Source: Paragonimus westermani (lineage: Eukaryota > Platyhelminthes > Trematoda > Plagiorchiida > Troglotrematidae). From it: a DNA stretch of 64,000 nucleotides. Position numbers and translations under genes: made by a program. This document shows positions 12,601-24,600 of this stretch, one piece after another (within the stretch, counting starts at the first letter, position 1; each line of letters starts with the position of its first letter). Under the pieces are notes generated by a model. The model was not told where the DNA came from. It searched no databases and saw only the letters and a program-made list of their open reading frames with translations. Where the stretch lies: contig QNGE01000971.1 of assembly GCA_008508345.1 (NCBI GenBank), positions 93,596 through 157,595 of the forward strand, in the 5' to 3' direction.

Positions 12601-15600
12601 AACCAGGCCTTTAAATTGAATTCATCCTGAAAAACGCCATTTTTGTTAATTTGTTTTTCAAAAATTCCAATGAACATTTACGGAAGCCGACTGTACTGAC
12701 AATGTTTTGAACTTCATTGATGAACTCTACTTGACTTTGTTTTATCAGTAGTATGACTCCACAGGAGTTGAGCATTCGTTATTGTCGTATTGTGCTGTTT
12801 TAGTATTAAATTGGTATGTTTACAATCTTTCCTACAAGGTTTGTTTCAGTAGGAGAAATTCACAAACATGCTGGAGTGACGACGATATAGCAAAACAACT
12901 TCCTGACGGATATCCCACGAATCTCCTGTGACCGCATAGCTTGGTGTGTTTTGACCAACTGATCTTGTCATCATTAAACGAAACAAAGCCAACCACAGAA
13001 GGACGGCTCACAGGTGCGTAACTTCTGAACTATTGAAATGCTGCACTGATGAGATACGTAACAGGAGCTTCAGACTAGTAATGATGAAGCCAGTTGGTAA
13101 AAGCATTCCAAACTGTACGATCTGCGGAGAGTTGTAGAAATCCTACGAGAAATCTGTCTTCCCACCACAACCTTACTCCACCAAGCACTGAACCAAACTG
13201 TGAGAGCAAAACTCAGCGTGTTTTTCGCATATTTGATCTCAGTGAAGGTAACATTTGATTTTGTAATACGCTGTTGCCAAATACAGTCTGGTACGTAATT
13301 CATTTCAATTGTGATCGTATACTTCCGTGCAAACAGTGTTTGACTACGCGATAGTGAATACCGAGGTTCGACACGCATGGTATTTGGACCGACGGTTCAT
13401 CATTAGCATTTCCTCCATCATCATCATTTGGCCTTTGTGTATGCCAAAACGTATTGATTTCCTCCGGTTCGCCAGGTTAGTCATGCATCCACTTGTTCGT
13501 ATGTTTCAACTATCTACATAATTGAATTTTTCTCGTTTGTCTACCTCCCAATGTAGCATTAAACTGTACTCTCTTCTCTTTCTTTCGTCTTTTTTCCCTA
13601 GTGGCATCGGTGTACTTGGTGTATGCTATATCGGGTTCCTAATAATTGGAGAATATTTCACCGAACTGCCGCCACCTGGACCCATCAAGACAAAGTGAGT
13701 GGCATATCTGGTGGTGTTTATTCTGTGAAACGTTCACCAGAAGAGGTTGTCGTTTCTCAGCTTAGTGGATATAGTCAGTGATTCAGAGGTTTACATCAGG
13801 TAAAATCCCTGGGATTCTATAGCAGCTACAACAGTCAAACAGCTCGGTTCCGTTGGAAACGTTAAACAGGGGGTTCTGTTTGCTGCGCATATTACTAGTA
13901 CAATCCTCCCGTCAAGATCGTGGTGCAAGCCGCTAAACTCGTGCATAATTAGAATGCACATAAAACATTAACCAAGTGATTCCAAATTGTACATGGTGTT
14001 AACACCTCTTTAAATCCCCCTCGGAAAGGGAACGCGAGTAAGAACTACAGCATATCGGTAACTCTCTAGTTGGACAGACAAGGTCAGTCGACGATAAGCG
14101 TGTGAATCGCCTAAGTCCACATAAGAGAAGACCACTAGATCGCAGATGCATCATACAGCCAGTATGTAGGAATTACATGTCAGATAGTCTGCCGTTTGAC
14201 CTCTCCTTGAAATGACTTGCCTCCACGACAACCCAAATGTAAATCTTGATTCTTCTATCGTTTTTCAGAGCCGTATTTGGGAAGCTTCCGTAGAAGGAAG
14301 ACATGATCCACTCTGTCATGATCTTTAGAACATTCAAGGTAGTCTGCATCAATGCACAATACTTTGTCAACATGGTTGGTCCAAACATAACGATCAATCG
14401 GTAGGCCTGTGACGCATGAACATCCTCCTGGAATCCATGTCGTGCCTTACTGATGAGTTCAAAGTCTGTTTTCTGAACCTTAAAATATTTATCTAAGGTG
14501 TCATCCATCACCTCGGATAACACTGAATAAACAGCAGTCGGCTGTTCGGTGTGTCATCCTTGCACTCACCTTTGAAGATCGAAATAATTATAAAATCTTC
14601 TCAAACCTTCCATGGACCGCTCATCGATGCTGACTGATTGACAAGAAAACACCAGTGGTTCAGTTGACTCTGGTGAACATATCAAGTTAAGTGGAGCCGC
14701 CTATATCTGACTTATGTGGTAAAAGCGACCCTAAGTTGGCTAAGATACTTGGTGTAGAATGGGAAGGCTTCACGTATTATTTTCTATTAGCAAGGCAGAA
14801 AAGTTAGATCAGTAGTCTTATAAGCATCCTCACCGAAGTTGTGAAGTGCTGGTCTTATCCATAGAATGTGTTTCTACAACACTGTAAAATGGCTTCGGGT
14901 TCAAGGCACACTAACGATAGAAGGTTTCTGATGGGAGTTAAGTAGAGACACCCTTAAGGTGGAGCCATCGGTGCGTTTCTTTTAAGTAAAATCGCCGTAC
15001 TTCGTTTGATACATGTTTCAAGCCACATGCACCAGACTAACCAGACACTGGTTGCCTCTTTTCTGACATTATTGGTCGAGTTCACTTAAGTGGAACATGT
15101 GTGCTGACCGCACGGGAAATTTATTCAACATTAAATTCCTAGTAATCATTCCAGCGGTGAACTGTCGAGAAACTTGATCATAAAGACATTTTGGACTGAG
15201 ACTGTTACGTTAACTGAAAATAAATTCTGACCTTGGAAGCTGTGACCAAAGCTATACCAAATTGGAATAGTATTGCCGTGGCTCCTGACTGGTAAATTTC
15301 AGATATGTAAACCATACAATAAGATAAAACAGTTTAGCTTCATTCTGGAAGGCATATGTTGCACAAACCCAAGCACACTTAAGAAACAGAACGCTGATAA
15401 AAGAACAAAAAACAGAAACCAGGATTCTCTCAGAAAAACTACACAGAAATTGTCAAAGTGAATTGAAAACATATTGGTGTCCTATTTTATAGCCAGGGTT
15501 AAATACAAACCGCCCAAAAGTTTGTTGAACCTACTCACCACGAGTGGGTCATTTGGGTTTGTTTGATGTTTCCGCGACAACTCGGAGCTGCAGACTATTA

Positions 15601-18600
15601 TTCGATTGGAGTTAATAGAACAATTACTGTGTCTCCTGTGTCTCCAGATGATAGGGAAACCTGATCACTGCTCACGAGCGAAAGTGGGTGAGCGTTCTGA
15701 TTCGATAATTCGGTCTTGCCTAAGGTGAGGTCAATGGTGCAGTGGTTAACACGGTTGCCGCATGGTTGGAATGGCAGGAGTTCAAATCCCCGCAGTGGCA
15801 AGGATGTGCACTACTGATGAGCTCTAATAAGAGCGAAACTCGAGTCTAATGCTTCTTTTCGAAAGAGGCTGGCTGGAAAGTCTATCTGAATGGGAAGGCT
15901 ATGATCAAGTGTGAGTGATGTTCAACTTGAAAAGTTATTCGCTATGTCAAGCTGATTATCTATCTAGTGACCGGTTATTGGAGTAGATTCAAACCGTCTC
16001 ACTGTCTGTAACAACCAGGTACGAAAGTTCATTTGCTGCCCACACAGCCACTTCGAATCACTTTGGATGTACAAAAGAAGTTTAAGGTTTTTGTTGATCA
16101 CTACATCCACCTGTCGATGCCACCACAGTCGCTTAGTAGAGCTGAAAACAACGGTCTCAAATTGAGACAGCATATGACAACACATGAACCTATGAAACCT
16201 CATGATTTCTTAAGTTTTTCATGCAAAGAAAACGCGCAAACACACTTTCAGAACAATGTGTGAGGTAAACATACCAGTAGCCATCACTATTGTGCAATAT
16301 AGCAGATTTCGTAACTTAACTGTGACTCAACTGTAGAAGCTCTTAGCGGTTATTCTCAATGGTTTGAACTTATTAATGATAAGTAGTGTGGCAGATTTGA
16401 ATGATTTCAGATGAGATCCAACTGTGAAAAGTCAGGGCTTCGGCTGGATTCGAACCAGCGACAGACACAGCATGTCTCAACGCGGCAAGCTCTCTACCAG
16501 CTGAGCTACGAAGCCACACCAGGAGCTCGGAAATTTCACATTTGGACTCTGATACCCACCCGTCCCGCTGTCTCATATGGAANGGTTGCCGCATGGTTGG
16601 AATGGCAGGAGTTCAAATCCCCGCAGTGGCAAGGATGTGCACTACTGATGAGCTCTAATAAGAGCGAAACTCGAGTCTAATGCTTCTTTTCGAAAGAGGC
16701 TGGCTGGAAAGTCTATCTGAATGGGAAGGCTATGATCAAGTGTGAGTGATGTTCAACTTGAAAAGTTATTCGCTATGTCAAGCTGATTATCTATCTAGTG
16801 ACCGGTTATTGGAGTAGATTCAAACCGTCTCACTGTCTGTAACAACCAGGTACGAAAGTTCATTTGCTGCCCACACAGCCACTTCGAATCACTTTGGATG
16901 TACAAAAGAAGTTTAAGGTTTTTGTTGATCACTACATCCACCTGTCGATGCCACCACAGTCGCTTAGTAGAGCTGAAAACAACGGTCTCAAATTGAGACA
17001 GCATATGACAACACATGAACCTATGAAACCTCATGATTTCTTAAGTTTTTCATGCAAAGAAAACGCGCAAACACACTTTCAGAACAATGTGTGAGGTAAA
17101 CATACCAGTAGCCATCACTATTGTGCAATATAGCAGATTTCGTAACTTAACTGTGACTCAACTGTAGAAGCTCTTAGCGGTTATTCTCAATGGTTTGAAC
17201 TTATTAATGATAAGTAGTGTGGCAGATTTGAATGATTTCAGATGAGATCCAACTGTGAAAAGTCAGGGCTTCGGCTGGATTCGAACCAGCGACAGACACA
17301 GCATGTCTCAACGCGGCAAGCTCTCTACCAGCTGAGCTACGAAGCCACACCAGGAGCTCGGAAATTTCACATTTGGACTCTGATACCCACCCGTCCCGCT
17401 GTCTCATATGGAATCCACCAAATGGTTCAGGGGATTGACTGCCCCGGCAGGATTTCTCAAGCAGTTCACGCTTGAATCCATCAACGCCAATTTAGCCAGG
17501 ACTCGGGTCGTTCACAATTGGACTTTAATTAAACGATCACGAAACAAAGTTCTGTTGTGACACCTGCAAACAGTGCAGTTTGACAAAATCTGCCAATTCG
17601 CATGGCTGTCAGCCGGCGACAAATGAAAAGCAGCTGGCGATCGGATAACCTTGAACAAGATTAAAAGTTCTAACTGCTCCCTAGTAGTTGTGTGAGCGTT
17701 TTTCACATGGGAAAATGGGACGGAAGGAGTATGATTGCAAGTTTGCCAAGAATTATGTCCCTCTCCAAGATAGTATTTTGTATTATCAAGGACTGCTTTA
17801 CACAACGTGGTTCGAGATTTGATAAGATTTCGAGTTTTCAAGTTTCGGGCTGACTGAACCGAAGTTCTGTCTTGTGGGGATTACTCGTTAGCTGGAAGGG
17901 TCTTGTAATCCAACTTTAGCTGCCAGATTCCACGGTCTGGACAGTTAAACTGGGATGAGCAGGAATCGATCAGATGACCTACGATTATCACAATATTATT
18001 TTTAAATCCTGTTAGTAATATTTTTATTTCCCAACTACGTATTTTTCTAGTGTAAATGTAGTGGGCTTTCTGTTCAATGGGTTATCGATTCCGCTCACCA
18101 TGTTTCGTTCTCTTTAGAGTGCACTCCACCCTATTTTTCATGAGTGTGATGACCTACAATGTTCCGGAGCAGAACGTCACTTTCTAGAATTTCAATTTAG
18201 AAAAAAATATTCTGATTGAAGGTTTTATGCACCCTTTGAACGCCATTGCCACTTTTCCTGTGTACAAACGCGTCACCTGTCAGTCAATATTTATACACCA
18301 GTTTGTATTTTGTCCACTTGTGTGACATTTTCTATATGTACCCACTGATAGTTTACAAATCAACATGTCTCCACCCCCGAAGCCAAGTCAAATTGTTTCA
18401 GTTATCGGTCAAAGGTCTTTCATAACCACTTGAGACAGTGTGCATTCGCATATCAGTTTCCTAGACTGCACTTTGGCATTCGGTAGTAGTGCTCAGGCCG
18501 GTGCACCAAATGTAGCAAGTTATTACAACAGTATTGTTGATTATCCATTACTCATGATTAATCTTAAAAATACTGATAAAATTCCACCTTGATCTCACTA

Positions 18601-21600
18601 GAAGATCTACTCTCTAGAGTGTTCGGCTGGCCGTCGCCGGACGGCAAATTAATATTGTGTTTTGAACTGTCGGATATAACAACTACGTTTCATCTAATAC
18701 ACGAGGATAGTAGAATTTGTGCCTAGTTCACTCATCAGGCGCTTATTTGCAGAAGTACTGAACTACTCAACTCAGAACACAGAAGAGGTGAGTAACTTCA
18801 TGTAAATCTTAACTTGAATCCGTCTTGATACAGACTTCCTCGGTCGTGTTGACTCATTTTGCAGTCCATAGAAATTACTTCATCAGATGGGTTCTGCACC
18901 GCTGCTCCTGTTGTTGTAATAATTTACGGAAACTTGTTTTTTTGATCACCCTTCCATACTGAAGACGACCGCTTACTTCATCAATACATTGTGTTTATCA
19001 TATGTGTTCGAGTCCTGCGTATGAGTCCTACTCCCATCTCTTTGCATCTTCAGACCGGATCATTGGTCGGACGTATTCCTCGTTCTGCCCGCAATTTGTT
19101 TTGGATATCAGGTCGGTTCAACTTGTTGTTTATTGTCGCTGGCATATTGTTGATGACCTGTGCTAAGAGAGTCATCCGCTGTAGCCGTTGACCCATTTGG
19201 ACAGTCCGTTCGTGTGACCACAAACGAATGAAAACGTGTGAGCCTTACCGTATCGACAGTCGATCGATAAAACGCTAGGAAGCGGCACAGTAAAGATAAA
19301 CTAAAGTAAACTGAAGTGCTATAATAAAAGTTAATTTGAGTATGGCAAATGATGCAACTTTATCCTGTCCTCTTCGCTTTAGTGCACTGTACAGGCTGGG
19401 TTTTATTGAAACACTCTGTCAATCTACGTAAACCTGTCATTCAGTACATCTGTTTCACATTGGACAGGATTAGAAGTACTAACTATTTAAAAATCAACTC
19501 AGTCCTTGTCATTTCTTCGTAACAGTTCTGTTTTCCGAAAAGGCAACAATATATGAGGGTCGTCGTCGTATTGGTCCCCATAGCTTGTTAGAACACAAAT
19601 TGTCGAACATAAATTTGAGAGATTTCGTCATCAAATCGACAAGAACCTCTAGGTTACGTTAGCATATATGAATTCAGCCAATTGATAGGCAGTGTAAGCC
19701 ATAGTTTTTAATCGGATGGACCACTTATTTGATTTCTGGTTTGTCAATAGGAGACCAAGATAAAACTTCAAAACTAACTCTGCTGATTCGCTTGAAGGTT
19801 TAGGGTCTGTTTTGTTGAAGTATGTTCGGAATTTTTGAAATTCCATGGTTGGAGGTAATGTCGAATGCAGACCTGGTTGAAGTATGTATACAGTATGTAC
19901 TCGCTTTTAGAAAGTTGGTCTCAAATTTTTATTCCCGTTGTTATTTCCTCTTTATACGGCACAGTTATGACTCATTTTTGCCTAATTACTGCACGCAGAG
20001 AACGTATCTTGGCTTTCATCCTATGCATAACTACCGTTAAGTGTTCACCGAAAATTTTCTACCTGGCACTGTTTGAAATACTCTTACCTTCATCTACAAC
20101 TAGTGGTTTTCATGGGCTCATTCTCCGTTATCTAATGATCGTTGTAGAAGTTCGATTTTTGATTGCTCCGCCTGAAATTCTGATCACTTAATCTGCATGG
20201 TCAAAGCATTTTTGCTGTGACTTTTGTCAGTAAAAACTTTGGTAACTTTGGACACCTTTTCTGGCATGTAAGGCAGTTCTATTACTTCGAACATCTGGGC
20301 ATGCTATGTTGGAAGTTTCGGTTGCATGTTACAGATTATCTTAATCCGCGAGCAGCAAATTCACAGTACCGCTAAAACAGAGGAAAGCATAGGTAGTGAC
20401 CGTATGCGATCCACTCAGAGGATAGTATTTTCATTAGTGCGTACAAGGGAAAATGTGCAAACCTTCTGTTTGGCAAACATTATTTTTTCTATGTTGTCTT
20501 ACTAAGTTCAGTTGCTGAAGTTTGCTTTCTTTGTGAATGAACAATGGAATGCAGACTGTACGATCACCTAATCGATATCAGTAGCGGTACACAGAAATTA
20601 TCATAAAAATGCACCGTCTGTTCAACTTGCTTTGTGTATGCTGAAGCAGCAAGGGTGACCAACGTCTATGACTCACTGTCAGCAGTTGTACAGTGAACAA
20701 AGCACTTATCATTCAACTTTACTCGCTTTCGTCTTGGACATCCATTTCAGTAAACTGAGTTATTGTCATCAGATCTGATGTAAAGACTGTGAGTGCTGAG
20801 TATCCAAAGTCCGAATGATCTCATGAAAATCACGTGGCATAATAGCCACGGTAACTGCTGTGGAGTCATGAAAGTGAACACCTGTATGGTACCAGCAATT
20901 GTTGTCAGACTCACATTACTCCGTGTCTTATTGTGAGATCGTAAAACGTCACTGTTTGGCTCGAATCCGCCAAATCAAGTAAACACTGCACTAACATTCG
21001 ATGTATTAAACCTGAATGGGTCGACTGTGTCAAAATCAAACGGAATCAGAAGTGGTATCATATTAGGCAGGAGGAATTAAATGGAATTTTGCCTGATTTC
21101 ATCTGTAAACTATAAACTTTCGACTTTGTCATTTCACACCTTCGCCGGAATCCGTGAGCCACTGATGGAAAAACCCAGCAGGTATCTATAGCAAAGGCGT
21201 TTGTGGGTTCATATGTGTAGACCGGTATATAAAACGGTTGAACGACGAAGCTACTCTTACCGAGGTGACGATTAACAGACACCGGGAGTAACACTTAGAC
21301 AATGGATGTGATGACAAACGTCCATTTTGTCCAGCATGGTGAGGGCAGCTGATGATCACGTTTGAACGAAAGAGACGATATTTTTTCGCTGCTTTCCTAC
21401 TCAACTAGATTTATGGTACGATTCTTCCGTAACAAGCCACGAGTAAAACCGTCCATTTCTTATCCGTATTGTATAGTCGGTTGAACAGAAAACAAAGACG
21501 CTCAGATACTTGGAATTCGTATCGATTTGCAGATAGCAAATGACCGGTAACAAAATATTTCAACATACCCTTGTTGTAACCCTTGACTCGGTACACTGGT

Positions 21601-24600
21601 TCGTCCTCGATATAATAAGACGATTGATAAGAAATCGGGTTCTGCTCCTTGATGTAATTAACACGGCACTCTTGGTCTCGAAAATACGCGCCGGTCCCCG
21701 TTAATTGCACCCAAGACAAACCAAAAGACGGGTGCAAAAAGCAACTTTATTCGGCCCCGAAACGTGTGCAACAAGGAGAAAAATTGCATGGTATTTATAG
21801 GATGCATAGTGACCTACCAACATGCTCGAATCAGAAAACCGAAGGACAGACATCAAAAAAGCAGTTAAAGTCACTAAACCACCAATGAGCGTAGTGGAAT
21901 AAAGGCCGGACAAGTAAAAAACTAGTGGAGGTCACCTCTCGAATGTTCACGACATTTCCGCCTATTATGATTGGATAGGATCGTCTTCTCAAGGAAGGAA
22001 GCGGTTTTGGAGGGGAAAAAATGGGTTCCTCTAACAACCCTATCTTACAATAATGCGGTTAGATAACATGAACATCTACCAGTGAGATCTAAGCGAATCC
22101 ACTAACGATCATTCTTATCATGTTCAAGACAGTGTAAGGTTTGAGTATATTTGTTATTAAGCATGAAAACCAGCTAAACTCAATTACTGGCAATACTCTG
22201 AAGTCAACTCAAATCAATTTGTCGAAGCGCTTTATGCAATTCGAGAGAGGAATTTTCAGCTTTTTCCATACACACATCTTCAACAAATGTAGGAAATTTA
22301 ACTAACTATGCCCAGGTCACAAAGTCATTAGTACAACTGTGGAACCTAAGGACAGATTGAGGAAACTGGTCGCAATCGGTATCGATTGTCAAAAATATTC
22401 AGTAATTCAGTCGAGAGATTATTTCAGGAATAAAGGTGTTGGGTGCATGCAAGAACTGAGCTAAGCAAGAAATAATGAGACCCAGTATTTACAAACAAGT
22501 GTTTGTGCATTGACCAAGTAGAGGATGTGGAAACATACTTGAAGATACCCGAATACAGGTGATGGGTTGCGACTGATAAGATTTTCGTTAAAAATTGTTT
22601 GTACAATTTGAAATGATGTGAAACGATAAAGTCAACGAATGGGTTACGGGGAGGCAAATGGACAGATGCTTTAAGGATGTTGAAGAAATGACAAATTCTT
22701 TGACAAACAACCAGGAAGAGCAGCAGATGAGCAATGCATCCAGTGGTAAAAAACATAAGCTTTAATAAAGGGACTAACCAATTTGTGTGGAATAGCGGAA
22801 GAAATTAAGCGTCGAACATAAAACGAAAGCCTCCGGAAATCACCGATAACAAGAAGTGACCGCGTCATTCTGTTAAACAAATCAGCCCCCACCTACTTAA
22901 CAGAAAGCACTTGAGGTATAGGGTTATTACTTATGTAAAGAGTAGAGCAGTCATCAGAGAGTACATCAGAGTTGTCCTTCTTCACGAACGAAAATGGAGT
23001 GTGAATACATTTGGATGTGTTGAGACATAAATTACGAGACCCTGCTTTACAGTAAAGCTGGAGAATAGAAATCAGTAGGCCGCTTGTTACCTAAACCACA
23101 TCGTCCGCATATTCGATTGCAAATGCATGATTGTCTGCTGGCAAGGATACAATTAAAGGAGAAAATGAAAAAGAGACAAGATTGGACCCTGTGAAACATC
23201 GAAGCCAGTGATGACTGACGAAGCCAGCTCAGCAAAGAAACTGAGGTTTTATGGATATCAGTCAATGATGCGGCATCTAGATTATTCTATGGCTTCACTT
23301 GGATACATTTTGCTGGTTTTGCTTGCTTAAAGTTTTTCAGCAGACCACATGTGGACAAATACTTCTCTTCTATACTAACATACACGTCCGTCCACATAGT
23401 GTGTGTCGGATGTGAGATTTAGATCCGGCTGTGAATCGTCAAAAGTGAAAGCTTTCATTTGCGGCCCTGGTCAAGTGTTGTGGTTATCTAAGACTACTGA
23501 AGTGTGATGCAGTATTTAAAGTCAGGCGTGACGGAGAGGCACATCTGTTACATCTTCTGTTTGATTCTGAAACTCAACGCCGACAGGAAAAACTCTGACG
23601 AAAGCAAACTCCGGCTTCTGTGCTGCTGGGGAACCTGAATAGGAAGAATGGTGGACTATTTTGAACGGCGTCCTGCTTGACGTAGTATGTTCTTTCCTAA
23701 AACACCACCCTTGTTGAAAACCATTCCTCTACGGCGATTGCTTTTATAAAGAGGGACGTGATTTTCTTAGGAGGCATACAACTTTAAACACCATATCCTC
23801 AAACTCCCAGGGAGACTGATTTGGAATATACAGACAGTACCACTTATGTCATACATATCAACAGGTTTTTTTTGGTTTAGATGAACACTGTATCAAGTGA
23901 TCCTTCCAGTGCCAAATGGCCAACTCCTTAAAATTGATTTTCTGAAGGTTTGGTTCATTCCGAATAGGTGTTCACTTTTTTATCCAACACGACTGGCAGT
24001 CTAGAGCTAGTTTGGTGGGTGTGTAAGAATTCAAAATACCCTCGATCAATGCAAAGTTAAACTCAGTTGATCACCGTAAATTATTTCTGATGAATAAAAA
24101 CGGAACGGTAGATTTTCGGTTCCCTTCAGCTAAATTTAGCTCAGAGTTGTGTACTCACACATGAAGCATATGACTTTCAAGGGAACTCACAAGAAAAGAT
24201 AGTACATGATAGTTACCAAGTTGAATGATTAGTATACGAATTACTAAGCAGTTGGTTGACTCGACACGAATGCGCAAAGATTAGTTAAAACGAAGATGTT
24301 ATCATACTGTAGTCCCCTCCACAGTGGCCACCTTTATATGATGAAACCATCGGGTTTCACAGTCACCTTACCATGCAACGGACATTTGGCCTACCTGTAT
24401 ACAGAACATATCCTTCCTTGATCCCAAATCTTGCTTCAGATTCCAAATCCGTTGGATAACCAGGATCGTACATTTTTGTTACTGCGAATTGTGCATCTGT
24501 GCAAACTCGATACGCGGATAACACGCATGTATGTCTGGATTTGTGAAGCGACCTCCATTTTTCCGTCTGCCTCACTATCTTTTGCTTTGTAAAACGTTTA

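Larger units (their letters stand above)
3640..13336 (+). other. SLC38A7-like intron (9.7 kb)
   Basis: The intron is bounded by gtaatt and gcaaacag. It contains one arm of the 2-kb/6-kb repeat, three pieces of tRNA-derived repeat family B (7.55-8.34 kb), and a decayed antisense Penelope-like element (about 10.5-12.5 kb). In the remaining stretches I see no gene. Confidence 0.8.
15753..17413. repeat. exact 830-bp tandem duplication around a single N
   Basis: Bases 15753-16582 recur at 16584-17413 without any difference that I can see, separated only by one N at 16583. Both copies begin GGTTGCCGCATGG and end TCTCATATGGAA. A lone N between identical blocks is the mark of two contigs that overlap at their ends but were joined as a gap. 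The true locus most likely has one copy. Confidence 0.9.
13695..19053 (+). other. SLC38A7-like intron (5.4 kb)
   Basis: The intron is bounded by gtgagt and gcatcttcag. It contains an antisense LINE fragment at 14173-14523, an exact 830-bp duplication across an N (15753-17413), a hammerhead-bearing short repeat, and family B repeats. The stretches at 14.6-15.7 kb and 17.5-19.0 kb show nothing I recognise. Confidence 0.8.

Noticed and set aside
16436..16515. Functional tRNA gene on the minus strand
   Set aside because: Acceptor, D and T arms are perfect, but no ordinary five-pair anticodon arm with a seven-base loop can be drawn, and the core belongs to a longer dispersed repeat.
19865..20191. 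Plus-strand 108-codon hydrophobic frame as a transporter exon
   Set aside because: It has no similarity to the SLC38 family, and the transporter is already continuous without it.
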